From assembly GCA_036675815.1 (NCBI GenBank), contig JAKFEE010000021.1, positions 186,001-250,000 of the forward strand: a DNA stretch of 64,000 bases. The letters are read 5' to 3'. The stretch comes from JAKFEE01 sp036675815. Its GTDB lineage: Bacteria > Pseudomonadota > Alphaproteobacteria > Rhodospirillales > Magnetospirillaceae. The position numbers were made by a program, and so were the translations under genes. This document shows positions 44,418 through 53,703 of the stretch, one piece after another; the first letter of the stretch is position 1, and the number at the start of each line of letters is the position of its first letter. The notes beneath the pieces were generated by a model that saw nothing but the letters and a program-made list of their open reading frames with translations, searched no databases and was not told the DNA's origin.

Positions 44418-46168
44418 AGCTGTCACTCTTCCAGCGCCGGCCCGCCCCCAATTACTATCCCGGGTCGGACACGACGCAGGAGCCGGGCCGCATGCGGATG
44501 GATGGCGCCAGCAAACGCGCCATCGAGACCGGGCGCACCCGGCTGATCATGACCGGCGCGCTGTTCCTGATCGGCTTTTCGGTGATCAGCCTGCGCATGA
44601 TCGACCTGACCATCATGGCGGGGAGCGACCGCGAACCGAGATCGCGCACGGGCGCCGCCAATGGCTTGGCGATGGATCGCGCCGACATCGTCGACCGCAA
44701 CGGCGTGCTGCTCGCCACCAGCCTGCCAACGGTCTCGTTGTACGCCAACCCGCTCGAGATCATCGATGCCGACGAGGCGGCGGCACGGCTGGTGCGCGTG
44801 CTGCCCGAACTCAGCCATGCCGAATTGGTCAGCCGGCTGTCCGGCGACCGTAGCTTCGTCTATCTGCGCCGCCACCTGACGCCGCGCCAGCAGCAGGAGG
44901 TCAACGACCTCGGCATTCCCGGCGTCTATTTCGAGGAGAGCGAACGGCGGATTTACCCGCAAGGCCCGCTGATGTCGCATGTCGTCGGCCTGACGGATTG
45001 GGACAACAAGGGCATCGCCGGCATCGAAAAGACCTTCGATGCTCAATTGCGCGACAGCCGCCAGCCCCTGCGACTGGCGATCGATCTGCGCGTGCAGTCG
45101 GCGATGCGCAACGAGTTGGCGCGCGCCGTCCAGGAATTCCGCGCCATCGGCGGCACCGGCATGGTCATCGACGTGCGCACCGGCGAGATGCTGGCCATGG
45201 TGTCGCTGCCCGACTTCGATCCCAACGCCCCCGGCACGACGACCTCCGAGGCCATGTTCAATCGCGCCACCCTCGGCGTGTACGAGATGGGCTCGACGTT
45301 CAAGCTGTTCAACACGGCCATGGCCCTCGACACGGGCAAGGCCAGCATGTCGTCGGGCTACGATGCCTCAAAGCCGATCCGCGTCGCCCGCTTCACCATT
45401 AGCGACTACCACGCCAAGAACCGCTGGCTGTCGGTGCCGGAAATCCTGATCTATTCGTCGAATATCGGTTCGGCCAAGATGGCCCTCGATGTCGGCACCG
45501 AACTGCAGCGCGCCTATATGGGCCGCTTCGGCATGCTGCGCACCGCCGCCATCGAGCTGCCAGAAGTAGGGGCGCCGCTGGTGCCGAGCCCCTGGCGCGA
45601 GATCAACACCATGACCATCAGCTACGGCCATGGCATCGCCGTGACGCCGCTGCAATTGGCGACGGGCGTCGCCAGCCTGGTAAATGGCGGCCTGTACCTG
45701 CAGCCGACGTTGATCAAGCGCGAGCCGGGCGCCGAGGTGCCGAAGCAGCGGATCCTGAAGCCGCAGACATCGGAGAGCATGCGCAAGCTCATGCGCATGG
45801 TCGTCGAGGAAGGCACCGGCGGCAAAGCCGACGTTGCCGGATACCTGGTGGGCGGCAAGACCGGCACCGCCGAAAAGCTCGGCGCCAGCGGCGGCTATCG
45901 CAAGAAGGCGCTGTTGTCCTCGTTCGTCGCCGCCTTCCCCATGAACGACCCGCGCTACGTGGTGGTGGCGATGGTCGACGAGCCGCAAGGCACCAAGGAG
46001 ACCTTCGGCTATGCCACCGGTGGCTGGACGGCGGCGCCGGTCGTCGGGCGCGTGATCGCCCAGATCGGGCCGATGCTCGGTGTCCAGCCGGTCATCACGC
46101 CGGACCCGGCCGTGCAGGTGGTGAAACACGCCGTGGCGAAGGGGGCCGACATTGCCGAAGTTGAGTGA
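44414..46168 (+). CDS. ftsI: peptidoglycan transpeptidase FtsI (PBP3)
   Basis: Septal D,D-transpeptidase that cross-links new wall at division. 584 residues: a cytoplasmic tail, one membrane anchor (LIMTGALFLIGFSVISL), the pedestal domain (RADIVDRNGVLLATSLPT), and the penicillin-binding domain with the nucleophile STFK at 294-297 (EMGSTFKLFNTA), SSN at 348-350 (IYSSNIGSAKM) and KTGT at 482-485 (GGKTGTAEKLG). It overlaps ftsL by 4 bases and is overlapped by murE by 17. Confidence 0.97.
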   Translation: MKLSLFQRRPAPNYYPGSDTTQEPGRMRMDGASKRAIETGRTRLIMTGALFLIGFSVISLRMIDLTIMAGSDREPRSRTGAANGLAMDRADIVDRNGVLLATSLPTVSLYANPLEIIDADEAAARLVRVLPELSHAELVSRLSGDRSFVYLRRHLTPRQQQEVNDLGIPGVYFEESERRIYPQGPLMSHVVGLTDWDNKGIAGIEKTFDAQLRDSRQPLRLAIDLRVQSAMRNELARAVQEFRAIGGTGMVIDVRTGEMLAMVSLPDFDPNAPGTTTSEAMFNRATLGVYEMGSTFKLFNTAMALDTGKASMSSGYDASKPIRVARFTISDYHAKNRWLSVPEILIYSSNIGSAKMALDVGTELQRAYMGRFGMLRTAAIELPEVGAPLVPSPWREINTMTISYGHGIAVTPLQLATGVASLVNGGLYLQPTLIKREPGAEVPKQRILKPQTSESMRKLMRMVVEEGTGGKADVAGYLVGGKTGTAEKLGASGGYRKKALLSSFVAAFPMNDPRYVVVAMVDEPQGTKETFGYATGGWTAAPVVGRVIAQIGPMLGVQPVITPDPAVQVVKHAVAKGADIAEVE

Positions 46169-47585
46169 TATCACCGGCTTCGCGCTGCCCGTCGATCCCG
46201 AGGTCACGGGGCTGACTGCCGACTCGCGGCAGGTACGGCCGGGATTCGTCTTCGCCGCCCTTCCCGGCAGCAAGGCCGACGGTCGCACCTTCGTTGCCGA
46301 TGCCGTCACTCGCGGCGCCGTCGCCGTGCTCGCCCCCGAGGGTAGCGCCCCGGTCGATGGCACCGCCTTGATCACCGCGGCCGAACCGCGCCGGGCCTTC
46401 AGCCTCATGGCGGCACGGTTCTACCCTGGCCAGCCGTCGACGGTCGCCGCCGTCACCGGCACCAACGGCAAGACCTCGGTCGCCGCCTTCACCCGCCAGA
46501 TATGGACGCGGTCGGGCCATTCCGCCGCCAGCCTGGGCACGCTCGGCCTCGTGTCGCCCGCGGGATTGCGCCCGGGCGGCATGACGACGCCCGACCCGGT
46601 GAGCCTGCATCGGATGATGGCGAGCTTGGCGGCCGAGGGCGTGACGCATCTGTGCCTCGAGGCATCCAGCCACGGTCTCGACCAGTTCCGGCTGGACGGC
46701 CTGGCCCTGCGCGCGGCGGCTTTCACCAATCTCACGCGCGATCACCTCGACTACCACCCGGACATGGCGCACTACGCCCAATCCAAGTTGCGTCTGTTCG
46801 CGGACCTGTTGCCGGCCGACGGCGTGGCGGTGGTCAATGCCGACAGCGCCTTCGCCGAGCGCGTGGTCGACGCGGCACGCGGGCGCATCCTCACCTATGG
46901 CACCGCCGGGCGTGACCTGCGTCTGATCGAGCGTCAACCGCAGACCGACGGGCAGCGGCTGGTCGTCGAGGTTCTGGGGCGCACCACCACGGTGCGGCTG
47001 CCGCTGGCCGGCGGCTTCCAGGCTGCCAACGCCCTGTGCGCCCTGGGCTTGGTCATCGCCTGCGGGGCCGACGCCCAGGCCGCGATCGCGGCGCTGGAGC
47101 GGCTCGAGGGCGTGCCGGGACGGCTGCAGAACGTCGCCGCGTTTCGTGGCGCCCCCATCTTCGTCGACTATGCCCATACGCCGGATGCGCTACGGACCGT
47201 GCTCGAAGCCCTGCGGCCGCACGCGGCACGGCGGCTGGCCGTGGTGTTCGGCTGCGGCGGCGATCGCGATGCGGGCAAGCGCCCCGAGATGGGCCACATC
47301 GCCGCCGCCCTGGCCGACAGCGTCATCGTCACCGACGACAACCCGCGTGGCGAGGAGCCGGCGCGCATCCGTGCGGCTATCCTGGCCGGATGCCCTGACG
47401 CCCTGGAGATCGGCGACCGGGCGCAGGCCATCGGCGCCGCCGTTTCGACCCTGGACCAAGGGGATGTTCTGGTGGTGGCCGGCAAAGGCCACGAGCGCGG
47501 GCAGATCGTCGCCGGGGTCGAGCATCCGTTCGACGATGCCGAGGAATGCCGCAAGGCCGTCGCGGCACTGGAAGGCGCGCGATGA
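46152..47585 (+). CDS. murE: UDP-MurNAc-L-Ala-D-Glu:meso-diaminopimelate ligase
   Basis: Adds the third stem residue of peptidoglycan in the cytoplasm. 477 residues: GLTADSRQVRPGFVFAALPG (UDP-binding), the ATP loop VTGTNGKTSVAAF (about 101-113), LEASSHGLDQFR, and the DNPRGEEP motif near 395, which marks meso-diaminopimelate as substrate. The start is a TTG at 46152, preceded by AAGGGGG with a 6-base spacer inside the end of ftsI; no ATG is available. The stop overlaps murF as ATGA. Confidence 0.96.
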   Translation: MPKLSDITGFALPVDPEVTGLTADSRQVRPGFVFAALPGSKADGRTFVADAVTRGAVAVLAPEGSAPVDGTALITAAEPRRAFSLMAARFYPGQPSTVAAVTGTNGKTSVAAFTRQIWTRSGHSAASLGTLGLVSPAGLRPGGMTTPDPVSLHRMMASLAAEGVTHLCLEASSHGLDQFRLDGLALRAAAFTNLTRDHLDYHPDMAHYAQSKLRLFADLLPADGVAVVNADSAFAERVVDAARGRILTYGTAGRDLRLIERQPQTDGQRLVVEVLGRTTTVRLPLAGGFQAANALCALGLVIACGADAQAAIAALERLEGVPGRLQNVAAFRGAPIFVDYAHTPDALRTVLEALRPHAARRLAVVFGCGGDRDAGKRPEMGHIAAALADSVIVTDDNPRGEEPARIRAAILAGCPDALEIGDRAQAIGAAVSTLDQGDVLVVAGKGHERGQIVAGVEHPFDDAEECRKAVAALEGAR

Positions 47586-49009
47586 CCGCATTGTGGACGG
47601 CCGCCGAAGCCATCGCCGCCACCGGCGCCACCGGCAGTGCCGATTGGCAGGCGATGGGCGTTTCCATCGACAGCCGCTCGATCGAACCGGGCGATCTGTT
47701 CGTCGCCCTGGCCGGCCCCAACCATGATGGCCACGATCATGTCGCCAGCGCGCTCGCCGCCGGTGCCGCGGCCGCCATGGTTCACCAAGTTCCGGCGGGC
47801 TTGGCGGCCGATGCCCCGCTGCTCGTCGTCGACGACACCCTGGCGGCGTTGCGCCGTCTGGGCACGGCGGCGCGGGCGCGCATGTCGGGACAGGTCGTCG
47901 CGGTGACCGGCAGCGTCGGCAAGACCGGCAGCAAGGAGATGCTGAAACTGGCCCTCGACGGCCAAGGCGCCACCCATGCCAGCGTCGGCAGTTTCAACAA
48001 TCACTGGGGCGTGCCGTTGTCGCTGGCGCGCATGCCGCGCGACAGCATGTATGCCGTCTTCGAGTTGGGCATGAACCATCCCGGCGAGATTGCTCCTTTG
48101 GTGCGCCTGGTGCGCCCGCATGTCGCCATCGTCACCACGGTCGAGGCGGTACACCTCGCCTTCTTCGCCTCGCTGGAACAGATCGCCGACGCCAAGGCCG
48201 AGATTTTCGAAGGCCTCGAGCCGGGAGGCGTCGCCGTCCTCAACCGCGACAACCGCTATTTCGGCCGTCTGGCCGAAGCGGCACGCAGCCACGGCATCAC
48301 CGATGTCCGCGGTTTCGGCAGCCACATCGACGCCGATGCGCGCCTGCTCGACTGTGCCCTTGACCCCACCATCTCGCATGTCTTCGCCCTGATCGGCGAC
48401 AAACCGATGTCCTATGTCATCGGCACGCCCGGCCGGCAATGGGTGATGAACAGCCTGGCGGTGCTTCAGGCCATCGCCGCCGTCGGCGCCGGCGTCGAAT
48501 TGGCGGCCCGATCGCTGGCGGCCATGACCCCGCCGAAGGGCCGCGGTGCCCGCCATAGCCTACTGGCGCCGGGCGGCAGCATCGAGGTCATCGACGAGAG
48601 CTACAACGCCAGCCCGGTGGCCGTGCGCGCCGCCATAGCCACGCTCGCTGCCGCCAAGCCGGCGCGCGGCGGGCGGCGCATTGCCGTGCTCGGCGACATG
48701 CTGGAACTGGGCGAACGTGCCGGCGAACTGCACGCCGGGCTCGCGGCTCCGATCGTCGAGCATGGCGTCGATCTGGTGTTTACCGCCGGCCCGCATATGC
48801 AGCAGTTGTACGCCACCTTGCCGGCGCGCATAAGAGGCGGCCACGCAGCGGACTCGGCGCAGTTGGCGCCATTGGTGACGGCCGCGTTGCGGGCTGGGGA
48901 CGTCGTTATGATCAAGGGATCGGCAGGAAGTCGCATGGGTGTGGTGGTGACAACTTTGTTGAACAGGGACTCGGCCGGGATTCCCCAGGCGGCGCAGGCA
49001 GGGGGCTGA
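47582..49009 (+). CDS. murF: UDP-MurNAc-tripeptide:D-Ala-D-Ala ligase
   Basis: Adds D-Ala-D-Ala to the tripeptide precursor, the last cytoplasmic stem step. 475 residues: SIDSRSIEPGDLFVALAG, the ATP loop AVTGSVGKTGSKEMLKLAL, GSFNNHWGVPLSLARMP, FELGMNHPGEIAPL, VIDESYNASPVAVRAAI and the C-terminal AVLGDMLELGERAGELHAG. The ATG lies on the murE stop (ATGA). A 4-base gap leads to mraY. Confidence 0.96.
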   Translation: MTALWTAAEAIAATGATGSADWQAMGVSIDSRSIEPGDLFVALAGPNHDGHDHVASALAAGAAAAMVHQVPAGLAADAPLLVVDDTLAALRRLGTAARARMSGQVVAVTGSVGKTGSKEMLKLALDGQGATHASVGSFNNHWGVPLSLARMPRDSMYAVFELGMNHPGEIAPLVRLVRPHVAIVTTVEAVHLAFFASLEQIADAKAEIFEGLEPGGVAVLNRDNRYFGRLAEAARSHGITDVRGFGSHIDADARLLDCALDPTISHVFALIGDKPMSYVIGTPGRQWVMNSLAVLQAIAAVGAGVELAARSLAAMTPPKGRGARHSLLAPGGSIEVIDESYNASPVAVRAAIATLAAAKPARGGRRIAVLGDMLELGERAGELHAGLAAPIVEHGVDLVFTAGPHMQQLYATLPARIRGGHAADSAQLAPLVTAALRAGDVVMIKGSAGSRMGVVVTTLLNRDSAGIPQAAQAGG

Positions 49010-49013
49010 GCGC

Positions 49014-50102
49014 ATGCTGCACAATCTTCTCTACCCCCTGGCCGATCAGTTCATCGCCTTCAACCTGTTCCGCTACCTGACGTTCCGCACCGGTGGCGCC
49101 ATCGTCACCGCCCTGCTCGTCGCCTTCATCATCGGCCCCGGGCTGATCCGCTGGCTGCGCCGCAGACAAAAGCAGGGCCAGCCCATCCGCCTGGACGGGC
49201 CCGAGAGCCACCTGCTGACCAAGAAGGGCACGCCGACGATGGGCGGCGTGCTCATCCTGCTGGCGCTGACGGTGGCGACGCTGTTGTGGGCCGACCTCAC
49301 CAGCGGCTACGTGTGGGTGGCGCTGCTGGTCACCGGCGGCTTCGGCCTCATCGGCTTTGCCGACGACTACCTGAAGGTGACCAAGCTCAATCCCAAGGGG
49401 CTGCCCGGCCGTACCAAATTCATCGGTCAAGTGGTGATCTCGGCCGGTGCCGCCTTCGGCTTGATGCAGTTGAGCGACCCCAGCCTTTCCGGCGCCCTCG
49501 CCGTGCCCTTCATGAAGAACATGGCAGTACAGTTGGGCTGGCTGTATCTGCCGGCCACCATGTTCGTCATGGTGGGCGCCTCCAATGCCGTGAACCTGAC
49601 CGATGGCCTCGATGGTCTGGCCATCGTGCCGGTGATGATCGCCGCCGGCGTCTTCGCGCTGATCGCCTATCTGACCGGGCATATCGTCTTCGCCAATTAT
49701 CTGCAGATCCACCACGTCGCCGGTGTCGGCGAGCTGGCGGTGTTCTGCGGGGCGCTGGTCGGCGCCGGCCTCGGCTTCTTGTGGTTCAACGCACCGCCGG
49801 CAACCGTGTTCATGGGCGATACCGGCTCGCTCGCCATGGGCGGCGCGCTCGGCATGGTCAGCGTCGCCACCAAGCACGAGATCGTGCTGGCCATCGTCGG
49901 CGGCCTGTTCGTGCTGGAGACGGTGTCGGTCATCGTCCAGGTCGCCTCGTTCAAGCTCACCGGCAAGCGGGTGTTCCGCATGGCGCCGTTGCACCACCAC
50001 TTCGAAAAGAAGGGCTGGGCGGAATCGACCATCGTCATCCGCTTCTGGATCATCGCCACCATCCTGGCGCTGGTCGGCCTCTCGACCCTGAAGCTGAGGT
50101 GA
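49014..50102 (+). CDS. mraY: phospho-MurNAc-pentapeptide-transferase
   Basis: Integral membrane enzyme that moves phospho-MurNAc-pentapeptide to undecaprenyl phosphate, making lipid I. 362 residues and ten hydrophobic segments. Signature segments are KKGTPTMGGVLIL, GFADDYLKVTK (DD motif), NLTDGLDGLAI, FMGDTGSLAMGG and the C-terminal APLHHHFEKKGWAESTIV. It lies in the middle of the coupled dcw run. Confidence 0.98.
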   Translation: MLHNLLYPLADQFIAFNLFRYLTFRTGGAIVTALLVAFIIGPGLIRWLRRRQKQGQPIRLDGPESHLLTKKGTPTMGGVLILLALTVATLLWADLTSGYVWVALLVTGGFGLIGFADDYLKVTKLNPKGLPGRTKFIGQVVISAGAAFGLMQLSDPSLSGALAVPFMKNMAVQLGWLYLPATMFVMVGASNAVNLTDGLDGLAIVPVMIAAGVFALIAYLTGHIVFANYLQIHHVAGVGELAVFCGALVGAGLGFLWFNAPPATVFMGDTGSLAMGGALGMVSVATKHEIVLAIVGGLFVLETVSVIVQVASFKLTGKRVFRMAPLHHHFEKKGWAESTIVIRFWIIATILALVGLSTLKLR

Positions 50103-50106
50103 GCCG

Positions 50107-51480
50107 TTGATCCCCCTTCCCTTCCTCAGCAACAAGACCGTCGCCGTCATGGGCCTGGGCAAGTCGGGCACGGCGACGGTGCGCGCGCTTGGCGCCAGCG
50201 GCGCCGCCGTCGCCGCCTGGGATGACGGGGAGACCAAGCGCGTTGAGGCGCTGTCCGAAGGCATGCCGCTGCGCGATCTGGCACGGGTCGACTTCCGCAC
50301 GGTCGACATCCTGGTGTGGAGCCCGGGCATCCCCCACACGCATCCGCAGCCGCACGCGATCGCTGCCGCCGCGCGCCAGGCCGGCCATAAGCTGATCTGC
50401 GACGTGGAACTGCTCGCCCGAGCCTGCCCCGACGCGACCGCCATGGCCATTACCGGCACCAACGGCAAGTCGACGACGACGGCGCTGCTGGCACACATTA
50501 TGACGGTTTCGGGCCGGTGCACCGAAGTCGGCGGCAATCTCGGCGTACCCGCGCTCGATCTGGAGCCGCTGGGTGTCGATGGCTGCTACGTTCTCGAACT
50601 GTCCAGCTATCAGGTCGAGCTGGTCGACAGCCTGCGTCTCGACGTCGCCGTCCTGCTCAACATCACGCCCGACCATCTGGCGCGTCACGGCGGCATGGCC
50701 GGTTATGTCGCCGCCAAACGAAAGGTATTCCGGCACCTGCGCGATGGTGGTACCGCCATCATCGGGGTGGACGACGACCATTGCCGCGCCATCCGCGCGG
50801 GCCTTGACGGCCGCGTGGTGCCGATCTCGGCGCAACGCGCCGTCGCCGGCGGCGTCTATGTCGTCGACGGCATCCTGATCGACGATCGTGAGCGGGACGC
50901 CCGGTCGGTAATGGATCTGCGCGACATCGCCACCCTGCCGGGCCGCCACAATTGGCAGAACGCCGCCGCCGCCTTCGCCGCGGCCCGCACCGCGGGTGTC
51001 GCCGAAACCGTCGTCGTCGATGCCATTCGCAGCTACCCCGGCCTGGCGCACCGCCAACAGCGCATCGCGGTGATCGACGGCGTCGCCTATATCAACGACA
51101 GCAAGGCCACCAACGCCGATGCCGCCGAGAAGGCGCTGGTGTGTTACGATCGCGTGTACTGGATCGCCGGCGGCCTGCCCAAGGAAGGTGGCATCGCCAG
51201 CCTGGCGCCGCAGTTCCCGCGCATCCGCCACGCCTTCCTGATCGGGCAGGCGGCCGACGATTTCGCCGCCACCCTGGAGGGCCAAGCGCCTTACACGCAG
51301 TGCGGCACGCTCGAGGTTGCCGTCGCCCGCGCCGCCGCCATGGCCAGCGGCGATACGGGAGCCGTCGTGCTGCTGTCGCCCGCGTGCGCCTCCTGGGATC
51401 AATTCGCCAGCTTCGAGGCCCGCGGCGACCAGTTCCGCCGCATCGTCGAATCCCTGCCCGGTGTCAGGGGCATGCCATGA
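50107..51480 (+). CDS. murD: UDP-MurNAc-L-alanine:D-glutamate ligase
   Basis: Adds D-glutamate, the second stem residue. 457 residues: VAVMGLGKSGTATVRAL (UDP site), VDILVWSPGIPHTHP, the ATP loop AITGTNGKSTTTALLAHI, CYVLELSSYQVELV, ITPDHLARHGGM and NDSKATNADAAEKAL. The start is TTG at 50107, with GAGGTGA upstream overlapping the end of mraY. The stop overlaps ftsW as ATGA. Confidence 0.96.
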   Translation: MIPLPFLSNKTVAVMGLGKSGTATVRALGASGAAVAAWDDGETKRVEALSEGMPLRDLARVDFRTVDILVWSPGIPHTHPQPHAIAAAARQAGHKLICDVELLARACPDATAMAITGTNGKSTTTALLAHIMTVSGRCTEVGGNLGVPALDLEPLGVDGCYVLELSSYQVELVDSLRLDVAVLLNITPDHLARHGGMAGYVAAKRKVFRHLRDGGTAIIGVDDDHCRAIRAGLDGRVVPISAQRAVAGGVYVVDGILIDDRERDARSVMDLRDIATLPGRHNWQNAAAAFAAARTAGVAETVVVDAIRSYPGLAHRQQRIAVIDGVAYINDSKATNADAAEKALVCYDRVYWIAGGLPKEGGIASLAPQFPRIRHAFLIGQAADDFAATLEGQAPYTQCGTLEVAVARAAAMASGDTGAVVLLSPACASWDQFASFEARGDQFRRIVESLPGVRGMP

Positions 51481-52601
51481 CATTTGGCCGCACGGATACC
51501 AGCATCATCGCCCGCTGGTGGTGGACCATCGATCGGTGGACCATCCTGGCGCTGGCGCTGCTGATGGTCGCCGGCGCCATCCTGACCCTGGCGGCCAGCC
51601 CGGCCGTGGCCGAGCGCATCGGCGCCGACAGCTTCCACTTCGTGCGTCGCCAGTTCGTCTTCCTGCCCTTGACCATCCTGGTGATATTCGGTGTGTCGTT
51701 GCTGGCACCGATTTCGATTCGGCGTCTCGCCGCCATCGGCTTCCTGGCGGCGCTGGCGCTGATGGTGCTGACCCTGCTGGTCGGCCCGCAGATCAAGGGC
51801 GCGACCCGCTGGATCAGCATCGCCGGCATCACCCTCCAGCCGTCGGAATTCATCAAGCCGACCTTCGCCGTCGTCGCCGCCTGGATGTTCGCGGCGCACC
51901 GCATCCATGTCGGGTTTCCCGGCAACTACGTGTCGACGGCGCTGTTCGGCCTGGTCGTCGCCCTGTTGCTGTTGCAGCCGGACGTCGGCCAGACCCTGGT
52001 GGTCTCGGCGGTGTGGTTCACCCAGTTCTTCCTGGCCGGTTTGTCGCTGTTCTGGGTGGTCCTGTTCATCGCCGGCGGCATGTCGGCGCTGGTCGGCGCC
52101 TACTTCGCCTTTCCACACGTCGCCAGCCGCGTCGATCGGTTTCTCGATCCCTCGGCGGGCGACAGCTATCAGGTCACCACCGCCCTCAGCGCCTTTCGCC
52201 ATGGCGGGCTGATGGGCACGGGCCCAGGGGAAGGCCGGATCAAAATGGTGCTGCCCGACGCCCACACCGATTTCATCATGGCGGTGGCGGGCGAGGAGTT
52301 CGGCCTGATCCTGTGCCTGATCATGGTCGGCCTGTTTGCCTTCGTCGTCTTGCGCGGCTTCTCGCGAATGCTGCAGGAAGACAACCTGTTCGTGCTGCTG
52401 GCCACCGCCGGCCTGCTGGTGCAGTTCGGCCTGCAGGCGCTGATCAACATGGCCTCGACCTTGCATCTGATGCCGACCAAGGGCATGACCCTGCCCTTCA
52501 TCTCCTACGGCGGCTCGTCGACCGTGGCGCTGGGCATCGCCATGGGCATGGTTCTGGCGCTGACGCGGCGACGCGTTTCCGTGGGCGGCGGCTATGACTG
52601 A
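51477..52601 (+). CDS. ftsW: septal peptidoglycan polymerase FtsW
   Basis: SEDS-family glycosyltransferase that works with FtsI to build septal glycan. 374 residues with about ten membrane helices. Family motifs are GATRWISIAGITLQPSEFIK, LLLQPDVGQTLV, the large-loop acidic site VLPDAHTDFIMAVAGEEFGL, and MPTKGMTLPFISYGGSS near the C-terminus. The ATG overlaps the murD stop, and murG begins 8 bases before its end. Confidence 0.97.
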   Translation: MTFGRTDTSIIARWWWTIDRWTILALALLMVAGAILTLAASPAVAERIGADSFHFVRRQFVFLPLTILVIFGVSLLAPISIRRLAAIGFLAALALMVLTLLVGPQIKGATRWISIAGITLQPSEFIKPTFAVVAAWMFAAHRIHVGFPGNYVSTALFGLVVALLLLQPDVGQTLVVSAVWFTQFFLAGLSLFWVVLFIAGGMSALVGAYFAFPHVASRVDRFLDPSAGDSYQVTTALSAFRHGGLMGTGPGEGRIKMVLPDAHTDFIMAVAGEEFGLILCLIMVGLFAFVVLRGFSRMLQEDNLFVLLATAGLLVQFGLQALINMASTLHLMPTKGMTLPFISYGGSSTVALGIAMGMVLALTRRRVSVGGGYD

Positions 52602-53703
52602 ACCGCGTCTGATCGCCCTCACCGCCGGCGGCACCGGCGGCCATGTCTTCCCGGCGGAAGCGCTGGCGCAAGAGCTGCTGCACCGCGGCTACCGGCTGGC
52701 GCTGATCACCGACCACCGCGGACGCAGCTATGCCGGGACCCTGGGGCAGTTGCAGACCTTCCGCATCAGCGCCGGCGGCATCGCCGGTCTCGGCCTTCTC
52801 GGCAAGCTGTCGAGCGCTTGCGCCCTGGTCGCCGGGCTCGTTCAGGCGCGTCGACTGCTCAGGGCGCTGAAACCCGCCGCGGCGGTGGGCTTTGGCGGCT
52901 ATGCCGCCTTTCCCACCATGTTCGCCGCCGGCCGGCTCGGCGTCCCCGCCGTGGTCCACGAGCAGAACGCCGTGCTCGGCCGCGCCAATCGCATGCTGGC
53001 GTCCCGCGTCGCCCGGATCGCCACCAGCTTCGACCAGGTACGCTTCCTCGGCGCATCGGCCGACCGTGCCGTGCCGACTGGTATGCCGGTCCGCCCTGCC
53101 GTCGCTGCGATGCGCGACGTGCCTTATCCCGCCCTCGACCAGCGGATCCGACTGTTGATCATTGGCGGCAGCCAAGGGGCGCGCGTGCTGTCGGAGGTCG
53201 TGCCTGCGGCGCTGGCGCGCCTGCCGGAAGCCCTGCGTGCCCGTCTCGACGTGAGTCAGCAGTGCCGCCCCGAGGACATCGAAGGGGTCCGTGCCGCCTA
53301 TGCCGGCACCGGCATCGCCGCCACGCTGCAGAGCTTCTTCGACGACGTGCCGCAGCGGCTGGCGGCAGCGCACCTGGTGATCGCCCGTTCCGGCGCGTCG
53401 ACGGTGGCCGAGCTGACCGCGGTCGGCCGGCCGGCCATCCTGGTGCCCTATCCGCACGCCACCGACGATCACCAGACCGACAACGCCAAGGCCGTGGCGG
53501 CCTCGGGAGCCGCCTGGCTGATGCCGCAATCGGAATTCACCATCGAGAACCTCGCGGCGCGGCTGCAAACCCTGCTGTCGCAGCCCGAACACCTTGCCGC
53601 CGCCGCGGGCTGCGCCCGTGCCGCCGGCACTCCCGACGCCGCCATCCGTCTCGCCGACCTTGTCGAGACGCTGATGCACAAGCACGAAGAGGTCGCATCA
53701 TGA
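52594..53703 (+). CDS. murG: UDP-GlcNAc:lipid I GlcNAc transferase
   Basis: Peripheral membrane GT28 enzyme that turns lipid I into lipid II. 369 residues: LTAGGTGGHVFPAEALA (glycine-rich loop), AVGFGGYAAFPTMFAA, VVHEQNAVLGRANRML, IIGGSQGARVLSEVVP, IARSGASTVAELTAVGRP and PYPHATDDHQTDNAKAV. It overlaps ftsW by 8 bases and murC by 4 (ATGA). Confidence 0.97.
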   Translation: MTEPRLIALTAGGTGGHVFPAEALAQELLHRGYRLALITDHRGRSYAGTLGQLQTFRISAGGIAGLGLLGKLSSACALVAGLVQARRLLRALKPAAAVGFGGYAAFPTMFAAGRLGVPAVVHEQNAVLGRANRMLASRVARIATSFDQVRFLGASADRAVPTGMPVRPAVAAMRDVPYPALDQRIRLLIIGGSQGARVLSEVVPAALARLPEALRARLDVSQQCRPEDIEGVRAAYAGTGIAATLQSFFDDVPQRLAAAHLVIARSGASTVAELTAVGRPAILVPYPHATDDHQTDNAKAVAASGAAWLMPQSEFTIENLAARLQTLLSQPEHLAAAAGCARAAGTPDAAIRLADLVETLMHKHEEVAS